NCBI GenBank assembly: GCA_947455585.1
Contig: CANGOY010000021.1
Coordinates: 1-14,385 of the forward strand
Direction: 5' to 3'
DNA: 14,385 nucleotides
Source: Comamonadaceae bacterium
GTDB lineage: Bacteria > Pseudomonadota > Gammaproteobacteria > Burkholderiales > Burkholderiaceae_C
Positions 1-7,137 of the stretch are shown here, one piece after another (within the stretch, counting starts at the first letter, position 1; every line of letters starts with the position of its first letter). Below the pieces are notes generated by a model. The model was not told where the DNA came from and ran no database searches. It saw only the letters and a program-made list of their open reading frames with translations. The position numbers and the translations under genes are program-made.

Positions 1-2
1 CC

Positions 3-674
3 GACTTGATTCAAGAAGGCAACATCGGTTTGATGAAAGCCGTCAAACGCTTCGACCCCGACCAAGGTGTGCGTTTGGTGAGCTACGCCATGCACTGGAT
101 CAAGGCCGAGATTCACGAATACATTCTGAAAAACTGGCGCATGGTCAAAGTGGCCACCACCAAGGCCCAGCGCAAATTGTTTTTCAACCTGCGCTCCATG
201 AAGCAAGGCTTCAAGTCAGATGCGTTGGAAGCCACACACCGCAACACCCTCAACCCTCACGAGGTGAAGGCGGTGGCGACCAAGCTCAACGTCAAGCCAG
301 AAGAAGTGCTGGAGATGGAAATGCGCATGTCAGGCGGCGATGTGCTGCTAGACCCCACGCCCAACGAAGACAGCGACGAAGCCTTTGGCCCCATCGCCTA
401 CTTGACCGACACCAACCACGAGCCCACCGCCATGATGGCCGCGCACCAGCGCGATGTCTTGGCGTCTGACGGAATTGCCGCTGCGCTGAACGTGCTGGAT
501 GAGCGCAGCCGCCGCATCGTTGAAGAGCGTTGGCTCAAAGTTCAAGACAATGGCTCGGGCGGCATGACGCTGCATGACTTGGCCGCTGAATACGGCGTGA
601 GCGCTGAGCGTATTCGCCAAATCGAAGTGGCTGCCATGAAGAAGATGAAAGCGGCTTTGGCTGAATACGCTTAA
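3..674 (+). CDS. rpoH: RNA polymerase heat-shock sigma factor RpoH (5'-truncated by window edge)
   Basis: Sigma-32 directs RNA polymerase to heat-shock promoters in the cytoplasm. Only 223 C-terminal residues are present; the reading frame is open to the window edge, so the N-terminal region is outside. Seen: sigma-70 region 2 (EGNIGLMKAVKRFDP, then SYAMHWIKAEI around residues 27-37). This is followed by the RpoH box QRKLFFNLR at about residues 56-64, which is diagnostic for RpoH rather than other group 3 sigmas. A region 4.2 helix-turn-helix lies near the C-terminus (LAAEYGVSAERIRQIE). The stop TAA is at 672-674 and is followed by a hairpin terminator. The gene converges on the oxidase operon. 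An rpoH-SCO-ctaB neighbourhood is common in Burkholderiales (recalled, not checked). Confidence 0.95.
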   Translation, partial: DLIQEGNIGLMKAVKRFDPDQGVRLVSYAMHWIKAEIHEYILKNWRMVKVATTKAQRKLFFNLRSMKQGFKSDALEATHRNTLNPHEVKAVATKLNVKPEEVLEMEMRMSGGDVLLDPTPNEDSDEAFGPIAYLTDTNHEPTAMMAAHQRDVLASDGIAAALNVLDERSRRIVEERWLKVQDNGSGGMTLHDLAAEYGVSAERIRQIEVAAMKKMKAALAEYA

Positions 675-692
675 AGCGAAACCGACCAATAC

Positions 693-730
693 AAAGGGCC
701 GCTATGCAAAACATGGCGGCCCTTTTTGTT
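693..730 (+). terminator. Rho-independent terminator of rpoH, possibly bidirectional
   Basis: A perfect 10-bp stem (AAAGGGCCGC at 693-702 pairs with GCGGCCCTTT at 716-725) extends inward by about 4 more pairs, one a wobble, around a CAAAA loop. A T-rich run (TTTTTGTTT) follows on the plus strand. It lies 18 bp after the rpoH stop and 15 bp before the minus-strand SCO stop, so it can also close the convergent oxidase operon. The T-run on the minus side is weaker. Confidence 0.9.
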
Positions 731-745
731 TAGCTCAAAACAGCA

Positions 746-1345
746 TCAAGGTGTGGTTTTGAGCAAGGTTTGAATGTCTTGCGCCAACACCTGAGCGCCC
801 GAGCCATACCGGCTGTAAAGGCGCAAATTGCCGTGCGTGTCATACACATAGCTACCAGCCGAGTGGTCCATGGTGTAGCTGGTGGGCGTTTTGCCTTCTT
901 GCTTTTTATAGTAAATCTTGAAGTCCTTGGCCACGACCGCCAATTGCTCAACCGAAGGAATGAAGGCCACAAACGTAGGGTCGAAGTTGCCCATGTAGGC
1001 CTTGAGCAACTCTGGGGTGTCACGTGCAGGGTCGACAGTCACAAACAGACCTTGCAGTTTGTCGCCATCAGCGCCTAACAGGCGTTTGAGTTCAACCAGC
1101 TCGGTCATGGATGTGGGGCACACATCGGGGCATTGCGTGTAACCAAAGAACACCACCACCACTTTGCCTTTGAAATCGCTCAGGCTACGGCTTTGGCCGT
1201 TGTGATCGTTCAAGGTAAAGCCCTTAGCGTAATCAGCACCCGTAATGTCAATGCCATTGAACTTTGGCTTTTCAGGGCTGCACGCAGCAAAGGCGAGCAC
1301 CGCAAAAGCAAGCCACAAACGTCTACGCATTTTGGAAATCATCAC
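746..1345 (-). CDS. SCO1/SenC/PrrC-family copper chaperone, lipoprotein
   Basis: SCO proteins are thioredoxin-fold copper chaperones that mature the CuA centre of oxidase subunit II on the periplasmic face. Seen: a basic, hydrophobic N-terminus with lipobox LAFAAC (Cys22, numbered from the GTG start), indicating a lipoprotein. The copper motif CPDVCP (Cys72, Cys76) and the distal copper ligand His161 in MDHSAG are present, together with the family signature FFGYTQCPDVCP. The length of about 199 residues is normal. The start is ambiguous: GTG at 1345 overlaps the ctaB stop as GTGA, ATG at 1342 overlaps it as TGATG, and a further ATG follows 4 codons later. All indicate translational coupling to ctaB. 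It is the last gene of the oxidase operon. Confidence 0.93.
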   Translation of the reverse strand: MMISKMRRRLWLAFAVLAFAACSPEKPKFNGIDITGADYAKGFTLNDHNGQSRSLSDFKGKVVVVFFGYTQCPDVCPTSMTELVELKRLLGADGDKLQGLFVTVDPARDTPELLKAYMGNFDPTFVAFIPSVEQLAVVAKDFKIYYKKQEGKTPTSYTMDHSAGSYVYDTHGNLRLYSRYGSGAQVLAQDIQTLLKTTP

Positions 1346-2217
1346 AGGTAATGGTCAATCAACAACGCAGCAAAAAGCGCTGACAAATGGATGAGCGAAA
1401 AACGAAATGTTTTTCGAGCCAACTCATCTGAATAGTGACGCATCAATGCAATGGCATATGCGATAAATCCGACACTCAACAGCAAAGCCACCGCCAAATA
1501 CAGCCACGAGCTCATGCCAATCGCAAATGGCATCAAACAAGCTGCCAGCAACAGCACGGTGTACAAAAGAATTTGCAGACGGGTAAAGCGGTTGCCATGC
1601 GTCACAGGCAACATGGGCAAGCCAGACTTGCGATAGTCTTCGACGCGATACAGCGCCAACGACCAAAAATGCGGCGGCGTCCACAGAAAAATAATCAAGA
1701 ACAAAATCAGAGCCTGAGACCCCACCTCACCCGTGATAGCAGCCCAGCCAAGCAGCGGAGGCATGGCACCCGAGGCGCCACCAATCACAATGTTCTGGGG
1801 TGTCATCGGTTTGAGCACCAATGTATAGATAACGGCATAACCGATGAAGGTGGCAAAGGTGAGCCACATCGTCAACGGGTTGACGAAGACATACAAAATG
1901 AACGAGCCCAGCGAACACAATGAAACCGAAAAGCCCAAAGCCTGCGCATCTGAAAGTTCACCGCGTGCAGTGGGACGCCATGCAGTGCGGCGCATTTTTG
2001 CATCCAGTGTCTTTTCGACCAAGCAATTGAAAGCCGCCGCCGCTCCTGCGACGAACCAAATACCCAAGCAAGCCCATGCGATACGAATCCAAGCATCGAG
2101 CGAGGGCCAACCGGGGATGGCCAGCACCATACCAATGAGCGCACAAAACACAATGAGCTGAATCACACGCGGTTTTGTCAGTGCGTGATATTGACGAAAA
2201 ACGTTGGATGTCATCAT
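1342..2217 (-). CDS. ctaB: Protoheme IX farnesyltransferase (heme O synthase)
   Basis: An inner-membrane UbiA-family prenyltransferase that adds a farnesyl group to heme B to give heme O, the substrate of CtaA. Seen: about nine hydrophobic helices; the catalytic motif N-x3-E-x3-D-A-x-M-x-R-T around residues 64-78, followed by WRP; and the second conserved loop VEDYRKSGLPMLPVTHG. The open frame extends upstream to 2262, but I chose ATG 2217 because GGA lies 7 nt before it and the longer versions overlap the upstream gene. ATG 2223 and 2214 are alternatives. It lies just after the SCO-like gene (stop at 2234) and is coupled to SCO downstream. In related clusters as I recall them, ctaA sits immediately upstream of ctaB; here it does not. 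Confidence 0.95.
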   Translation of the reverse strand: MMTSNVFRQYHALTKPRVIQLIVFCALIGMVLAIPGWPSLDAWIRIAWACLGIWFVAGAAAAFNCLVEKTLDAKMRRTAWRPTARGELSDAQALGFSVSLCSLGSFILYVFVNPLTMWLTFATFIGYAVIYTLVLKPMTPQNIVIGGASGAMPPLLGWAAITGEVGSQALILFLIIFLWTPPHFWSLALYRVEDYRKSGLPMLPVTHGNRFTRLQILLYTVLLLAACLMPFAIGMSSWLYLAVALLLSVGFIAYAIALMRHYSDELARKTFRFSLIHLSALFAALLIDHYL

Positions 2218-2233
2218 TTGCATATCCAAACCA

Positions 2234-2908
2234 TCAACGTCCCGGCTTATCCCACAACACACTGGCCATCAGCAGTTTTTGCAACATGTTTTTTGCAGCG
2301 CTGCCTTGTTTGCCATTCATCTCTGCAGGCATTTTCAACATGGCATGTCCTTGAGGGTCAATCACAAACAAGTGCTGACTTGCATCCACAGGCGTATCGC
2401 CCAGCCACGCTTGCAACACTTGCGCGGACACCCGCAAGACCATAGTGTCGACCAACAAGGGTTGCACTTCTGGATTGATGGGACTGTCATCCGTGACCAA
2501 CCAAATGCGGTCCACACGGTCTTTATCTTTGTTAAGCATCTCACGCAATTGACGTTGAATGAACAAATGTTGCGCACAGTCAGCGCCACAAGCACCCCCA
2601 CCCACATTCACCAAAAGCCATTGCCCCTTGAGTTGCGCCAATTCAATCGACTGCTCATGGTCATTGAGCAACGAGGTAACCGGCATCGGACGGGCGGGAT
2701 GAATCAACTGCCCAAAGTTAGCCTGTCCCGTCGGTTTGATGACAAAAAAAACAAAAATGGCCAAGAGTACGGGAAGTGAGCAAGCCAAAAACATGGCCAG
2801 CAGCTTGCCATGTCCCGAGGGTGGCAAGTGCGTCAAACTGGGGTCTGGCAATGAATGAACGGCCATGCTCAACGGCGTATCTGAAGACAAAGAATTGTGC
2901 TCGATCAT
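2234..2908 (-). CDS. SCO-like membrane-anchored thioredoxin-fold protein, putative oxidase biogenesis factor
   Basis: I know this kind of protein only as an uncharacterised component of betaproteobacterial cox clusters. Seen: a polar N-terminus of about 34 residues and one strong membrane helix (about 36-57, rich in Leu, Phe and Val). The periplasmic domain contains GQWLLVNVGGGACGADC, with a CxxxC pair at Cys107/Cys111. This placement after a beta-strand resembles the SCO/thioredoxin copper- or disulfide-handling motif. A later stretch HLFVIDPQGHAMLKM looks like the SCO strand that precedes the third ligand; a possible ligand His is in that area. No convincing ribosome site precedes ATG 2908; an internal ATG (codon 15) is an alternative. 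It lies 6 bp after SURF1. A role in copper or thiol handling for the oxidase is inference. Confidence 0.75.
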   Translation of the reverse strand: MIEHNSLSSDTPLSMAVHSLPDPSLTHLPPSGHGKLLAMFLACSLPVLLAIFVFFVIKPTGQANFGQLIHPARPMPVTSLLNDHEQSIELAQLKGQWLLVNVGGGACGADCAQHLFIQRQLREMLNKDKDRVDRIWLVTDDSPINPEVQPLLVDTMVLRVSAQVLQAWLGDTPVDASQHLFVIDPQGHAMLKMPAEMNGKQGSAAKNMLQKLLMASVLWDKPGR

Positions 2909-2914
2909 AAAAAA

Positions 2915-3658
2915 TTAAACGTTTATTTTGCGATAGCAACTGCGCACAAAAAAGGCCAAAAGCAACAACGCCATTAAAAACCATTGTGCAGCATATCCTT
3001 GGTGCATCGGGACTTTGTTCGACAGCTCAGGCCAATCCCTGACCAACCCATCAGAGGCATCCGCAGACATCATCAAAACCAAGATGGGCTGCAAAGGATA
3101 GTCTTGTGAGGCTTGAATTTCATCCATCCGAATGCGTGTGCGCAGCACCCCCGTGTCGCCCAAAGACTCTGACACAAATGCAGGTGATTTTGTTGAGGGC
3201 AATGTGACTCGGCCATGAATTTCAATACGGCCAGTTGGCACAGATACCTCCGGCAATGCCTCACGCGAATTACCCCACCCAACCCAACCACGATTGACCA
3301 ACACACGCACTTGTGTGCCTTCAATCTTGAGAGGGGTAATCACATGCAAGCCAGGGCGGCCTTGGTGCTGTTGGTTATCTAGGAAAAACTGCGCCGTCGC
3401 ATCGAAAGATCCACGCACCACAACAGATGCCCCATCGACCTCTTTGACATCTACCAATTGCGACCCCAACATCACAGGATTCACTGTTGAACGTGCATCA
3501 CGCAACGTCATTTGAGATTCAACGGAGACGGCTTTAGACCACTGCCACCACCCCAAGCGTAGGAACACCGCCGCCAACAAGCAAGTTGCAATAAAAGGAA
3601 TCCAACGAAATTGAAATTGATGCATGGATAAAGAAAATGTGCGGATAATCCCACGCAT
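2915..3658 (-). CDS. surf1: SURF1-family cytochrome oxidase assembly protein
   Basis: SURF1 helps place heme A into subunit I of aa3 oxidases. Seen: the two-helix family layout, with helix 1 at about residues 18-35 ending in RLGWWQW and helix 2 near the C-terminus (WFLMALLLLAFFV). Between them is a periplasmic domain with GRPGLHVITPL and VLVNRGWVGWG (about 119-129), both hallmark SURF1 motifs, and QGYAAQW before helix 2. About 247 residues, normal for the family. GTG 3661 or ATG 3658 is the likely start, 21 bp from the divergent twin-transmembrane gene. No good ribosome site is visible, and ATG 3625 is a third option. The downstream SCO-like gene follows within 6 bp. Confidence 0.93.
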   Translation of the reverse strand: MRGIIRTFSLSMHQFQFRWIPFIATCLLAAVFLRLGWWQWSKAVSVESQMTLRDARSTVNPVMLGSQLVDVKEVDGASVVVRGSFDATAQFFLDNQQHQGRPGLHVITPLKIEGTQVRVLVNRGWVGWGNSREALPEVSVPTGRIEIHGRVTLPSTKSPAFVSESLGDTGVLRTRIRMDEIQASQDYPLQPILVLMMSADASDGLVRDWPELSNKVPMHQGYAAQWFLMALLLLAFFVRSCYRKINV

Positions 3659-3679
3659 CACTTGTCACGGAGATAGGCC

Positions 3680-3880
3680 ATGATTGGCAAACTGCTCGCA
3701 GTACTTTTACTGTTGATTATTTTGGGTAGCCTCTTCACTGCTCTTTACCGCCTGACGCAAAAAAAGGACGACAGCGCCTCGGTGGTCAAAGCCTTAACAC
3801 TAAGGGTAGCTTTGTCGATTGGCTTATTTTTAGCTTTGTTTGCGAACTACTACTTTGGCCTCATCCCCTTGCGAGGATGA
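3680..3880 (+). CDS. Twin-transmembrane protein (DUF2909-like), on the opposite strand inside the cox operon
   Basis: A 66-residue protein with two membrane helices (about 4-23 and 41-60) separated by a short basic/acidic turn (RLTQKKDDSAS). It resembles the DUF2909 'twin transmembrane' proteins found in betaproteobacterial cox clusters; its function is unknown. A good ribosome site (GGAGATAGG) lies just upstream of ATG 3680, so it is very probably translated. It is plus-strand, while coxC upstream and SURF1 downstream are minus-strand. If the oxidase operon is transcribed through, this gene is antisense to that message. It ends 16 bp before the coxC stop. Confidence 0.82.
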   Translation: MIGKLLAVLLLLIILGSLFTALYRLTQKKDDSASVVKALTLRVALSIGLFLALFANYYFGLIPLRG

Positions 3881-3896
3881 ACCCAAATTAGCCGGA

Positions 3897-4760
3897 TTAC
3901 AACCAGTAAACAAAGACGAACAAGATCAGCCAGACCACGTCCACAAAGTGCCAATACCAAGCAACTGCTTCAAAGGCAAAGTGGTTGTGCTCTGAGAAGT
4001 GGCCTTTCAAGCAACGTCCCAAGATGACCGCCAACATGATGGTGCCAAGCGTGACGTGCATGCCGTGAAAACCAGTCAAGATAAAGAAAGTCGCGCCATA
4101 AATACCGGCACCTAAGGTCAAACCCAACTCACTGTATGCATGGGCATATTCATAGGCTTGAAAGCCCAAGAAAACGCTGCCCAACAACACCGTCAAGACC
4201 AAGCCAAGAATCAAATGCGAGCGTTTGTTCTTAATCAGTCCCCAGTGCGCCCAAGTCAAGGTGGCACCAGACGTCAACAGCAACAGGGTGTTCAAGGCAG
4301 GAATACCCCAAGGACCCATTGGGGTGAAGGGGTCGCCCATAGGACCGCTGGATGGCCAAGCCGCCGTGAAGCCCATATAGGGGTTGAGCGCATCCTCGTA
4401 GCTGGCTAACTCTGGCAACGCAATACGGCGTGCGTAATACAAGACCCCAAAGAAGCAAGCAAAGAACATCACTTCCGAGAAGATGAACCAGACCATGCCG
4501 GTGCGGTACGAGCGGTCTTCCCACTGGGAGTAATTTCCGTTCAAGTTCTCAGAGATGATTTCACCAAACCACCCAAACAACACATACACAATCATGGCCG
4601 CACCAATCGGCATGCCCCAAGCACCCTCAGGCACAGCGTTGACCTTCAAGATCAAACCTAGGGCCATCAAGAAAATACCCAATGACAAAGTCGTTGAATA
4701 GTTGCTGGCGGCAGGCACGTAATAGTGGCCTTTAGCGGTGGCTCCAGTGGTATGGCTCAT
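3897..4760 (-). CDS. coxC: Cytochrome c oxidase subunit III
   Basis: Subunit III is a seven-helix inner-membrane subunit that stabilises subunit I and proton uptake into the D channel. Seen: the family motif FIFSEVMFFACFF with conserved Glu96, the long periplasmic loop after it (MGPWGIPALNTLLLLTSG), and the C-terminal signature FHGMHVTLGT followed by AVAWYWHFVDVVWL. The 287-residue length is normal. A clear ribosome site (GAGGAAATC) overlaps the ctaG stop and sits just before ATG 4760, so translation is probably coupled. In many related clusters, as I recall, a small DUF2970 gene lies between ctaG and coxC; only 7 bp separate them here, so it is absent. Nothing in this subunit looks abnormal by eye. 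Confidence 0.97.
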   Translation of the reverse strand: MSHTTGATAKGHYYVPAASNYSTTLSLGIFLMALGLILKVNAVPEGAWGMPIGAAMIVYVLFGWFGEIISENLNGNYSQWEDRSYRTGMVWFIFSEVMFFACFFGVLYYARRIALPELASYEDALNPYMGFTAAWPSSGPMGDPFTPMGPWGIPALNTLLLLTSGATLTWAHWGLIKNKRSHLILGLVLTVLLGSVFLGFQAYEYAHAYSELGLTLGAGIYGATFFILTGFHGMHVTLGTIMLAVILGRCLKGHFSEHNHFAFEAVAWYWHFVDVVWLILFVFVYWL

Positions 4761-4767
4761 GATTTCC

Positions 4768-5349
4768 TCACAATTTCAATTGGCTGTTATTTGTCAACGC
4801 GTTGGCTTGCTCTTTCACGGCCTCAAAAAAGGTATATGAAAGCGTCAAGGTACCCAAGTTGGGTTCAATGTCGTTGCTGATGTAAAAAACGATGGGCAGC
4901 GTACGCACCTCTTTGGGCGCAAAGGTCTGCTGGTTAAAGCAAAAACACTCCACTTTTTGAAGGTAAGACGCGCCATTGGCCGGCGTTACACTGGGAATCG
5001 CTTGGCCCACAAAAGGCTCTTGGGTCATGTTCTTGACCACATAGTGGGTATAGACCATCTCGCCCGGATGCACTTTCATGGAAAAGTGTTCAGGCTTAAA
5101 CTCCAAGCCAGCACCAGGCATGGCGTGGCTCAAAAACTGCACTGTGACCCATCTGGATGTATCGACCTGCGTGTTGGAAATGGCAGCAACAGCTTGTGCA
5201 TTAGTTTTGCCATTGATCCCCGTCCATTTGCAAATCACGTCATACAACGGGACCATCGCAAAACCCAACGCAGAAAACACCAACGCTACGCCTGCCAAAC
5301 GATAGGCAAGTCGAAAGTTTTTTTGCTGAAGGGGCGTGCTTGTCGACAT
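4768..5349 (-). CDS. ctaG: Cytochrome c oxidase copper-insertion protein CtaG (Cox11 family)
   Basis: CtaG/Cox11 delivers copper to the CuB site of subunit I; it has one membrane helix and a periplasmic copper-binding domain. Seen: the N-terminal helix at about 17-35, then MVPLYDVICKWTGINGKT containing Cys40, and the copper motif VECFCF with Cys135 and Cys137. The immunoglobulin-like domain ends in LTLSYTFF. The length of 193 residues is usual. ATG 5349 lies 2 bp after the stop of the 35-residue assembly gene. Presence of an intact CtaG supports a CuB-containing, copper-loaded CoxA despite that protein's unusual proton-channel residues. Confidence 0.96.
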   Translation of the reverse strand: MSTSTPLQQKNFRLAYRLAGVALVFSALGFAMVPLYDVICKWTGINGKTNAQAVAAISNTQVDTSRWVTVQFLSHAMPGAGLEFKPEHFSMKVHPGEMVYTHYVVKNMTQEPFVGQAIPSVTPANGASYLQKVECFCFNQQTFAPKEVRTLPIVFYISNDIEPNLGTLTLSYTFFEAVKEQANALTNNSQLKL

Positions 5350-5351
5350 CT

Positions 5352-5459
5352 TTAAATGGGACGAAATTTCCAGAGCGTGACCAGAAATATGCCCACGATG
5401 AGCACAACCAGCTTCAAGGCCAAGCGTGCGTTTTGCTTGTTTGTAGATTCGGTACTCAT
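5352..5459 (-). CDS. Cytochrome oxidase small assembly protein (35 residues)
   Basis: A short reading frame starting MSTESTNKQNARLAL and ending in LWKFRPI, with one membrane helix of about 17 hydrophobic residues (LKLVVLIVGIFLVTLWK). A strong ribosome site (GAGGGTG) lies just before ATG 5459. It fills the gap between the coxA stop (5473) and the ctaG start (5349) with 13-bp and 2-bp spacings. Position and form match the very small 'cytochrome oxidase small assembly protein' genes of betaproteobacterial cox clusters. Its molecular role is not known to me. Confidence 0.82.
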   Translation of the reverse strand: MSTESTNKQNARLALKLVVLIVGIFLVTLWKFRPI

Positions 5460-5472
5460 TGGCTTTACACCC

Positions 5473-7077
5473 TCAATTAATCTTGGGTTGTACTTCAAAG
5501 GTGTGATACGGCGCGGGAGAAGGCACAGTCCACTCCAAGCCTGTCGCACCTTCCCAGCTGCGGTCTTCTGACTTCTTACCTTCACGAATGCACTTGAGCA
5601 CGATATAGATAAAGAGCAAGTGAGACAAACCCAAGATGAAAGCACCAATAGTCGATAACTTGTTCCACTCCGCAAACATCAATGGATAGTCTGGGATGCG
5701 ACGTGGCATACCAGACAGGCCCACCAAGAACTGAGGGATAAAGGTGAGATTCACACCCAGCATGACGATCCAGAAATGGATGCGGCCTAGTTTTTCATCC
5801 AACATGTGACCGGTCCACTTGGGCAACCAGTAATAGATGGCAGCCATCGATCCCATCACGGTCGTTGGGTACAAGGCGTAGTGGAAATGTGCCACCATGA
5901 AATAGGCGTTGTGGTATTGAGGGTCAGCAGCAGCATCAGCCAACACCAAGCCTGTCAACCCTCCCCAGCCGAAGAGGATGATGAAACCCAACGCAAACAG
6001 CATGGGCGTTTCAAACGAGAGTGCGCCTCGCCAAACGGTGGCAATCCAACAAAAGAACAAGACCGCCAGAGGCAATGAAATCAACATCGTGCTGTACATG
6101 AAGTACATCTGCGCATTCACCGACATACCGCTGGTGAACATGTGGTGCGCCCACACAACAAAAGCCAGGGCGCCAATGGTCCACATGCTGTAAACCTGTG
6201 CTTTGTAACCATAGGTTTCTTTGCGTGAAAAAGCGCTCAGCACATGAGGAATGGCGCCTGTGATGGGCAGCAGCAACACATAGACCTCAGGATGACCCAT
6301 GAACCAGAAAATGTGTTGCCACAAAACTGGGTCACCGCCACCAGCCGCGTTGAAAAAGTGAGTACCAAAATGACGATCCATCAATACCATGGTTACGCCA
6401 CCGGCGAACACGGGCATGATGGAAATCAAGAGAATGGCTGTGACCAAAAAACCGTGAGCAAACAACGGCATCTTCATGAAAGTCATGCCTGGTGCACGCA
6501 TGTTCACAATGGTCACGATCACGTTGATCGATCCCAGAATGGATGAGATACCCAGCATGTGAATTGCAAAGATGGCAAAGTCCATGCCCCAACCGCTTTG
6601 CAGCGACAAAGGCGCGTACATGGTCCAGCCCGTATCTACCGCGCCTGGGCCAATGTTGGCAAGACCCAAGAAAAACGGCAGGGTCAACATCACCGCAGCT
6701 GGCGGCAAGATCCAAAAGCCCCAATTATTCAAGCGAGGCAACGCCATGTCTGGCGCACCAATCACCATAGGCAACATGTAGTTGGCTAAGCCAGTTGCCA
6801 CCGGCATGGCAAAACCAAACACCATGATCAAACCATGCAGGGTGATGAGCTGGTTGAAAAACTCCGGCTGCATCAACTGCAAACCGGGCATGAACAACTC
6901 AGCACGTACGCCCAAAATCATGGCGCCGCCCATCAGCAACATCGTGATACCAAAAATCAGGTACATGATGCCAATGTCTTTGTGGTTCGTCGTTTGCAGC
7001 CAATGACGTATGCCACCATGGTGGTAATGCGCATCATGTGCTGCATGAGCCGAATCGTGCGTCATATCGTGTGCCAT
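5473..7077 (-). CDS. coxA: Cytochrome c oxidase subunit I, A-family, with K-channel residues replaced
   Basis: The catalytic heme a/heme a3-CuB subunit of the proton-pumping terminal oxidase; 534 residues, His-rich N-terminus, about 12 membrane helices. Ligands seen: His81 and His399 (heme a), His397 (heme a3), and His262, His311 and His312 (CuB). Tyr266 of GHPEVY and Glu264 are present. The D channel is complete: Asp110, Asn99, Asn117, Asn185, Ser178, Ser179. The usual K-channel motif V-P-T-x-V-K-x-F-x-W reads LPLAVLFFCW: Lys becomes Leu340 and Thr becomes Leu337. The Ser 11 residues after the active-site Tyr is Pro277. In the Mg-site loop, HD becomes His389-Asn390. Start ATG 7077 has a strong AAAGGAAAG site. 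Neighbouring blocks are canonical, so frameshift is excluded. It is certainly a heme-copper oxidase subunit I; whether it reduces oxygen normally is open. Confidence 0.97.
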   Translation of the reverse strand: MAHDMTHDSAHAAHDAHYHHGGIRHWLQTTNHKDIGIMYLIFGITMLLMGGAMILGVRAELFMPGLQLMQPEFFNQLITLHGLIMVFGFAMPVATGLANYMLPMVIGAPDMALPRLNNWGFWILPPAAVMLTLPFFLGLANIGPGAVDTGWTMYAPLSLQSGWGMDFAIFAIHMLGISSILGSINVIVTIVNMRAPGMTFMKMPLFAHGFLVTAILLISIMPVFAGGVTMVLMDRHFGTHFFNAAGGGDPVLWQHIFWFMGHPEVYVLLLPITGAIPHVLSAFSRKETYGYKAQVYSMWTIGALAFVVWAHHMFTSGMSVNAQMYFMYSTMLISLPLAVLFFCWIATVWRGALSFETPMLFALGFIILFGWGGLTGLVLADAAADPQYHNAYFMVAHFHYALYPTTVMGSMAAIYYWLPKWTGHMLDEKLGRIHFWIVMLGVNLTFIPQFLVGLSGMPRRIPDYPLMFAEWNKLSTIGAFILGLSHLLFIYIVLKCIREGKKSEDRSWEGATGLEWTVPSPAPYHTFEVQPKIN

Positions 7078-7137
7078 GAACTTTCCTTTGATACTGTTTT
7101 ATTTTTTGAATGCATGCGGGGTGGCTTTGGTGAGCCC

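Noticed and set aside
4140..4409. Plus-strand open frames across the coxC and coxA genes
   Set aside because: They are shadows of strongly conserved minus-strand genes, with low-complexity Gln/Arg-rich translations and no ribosome sites.
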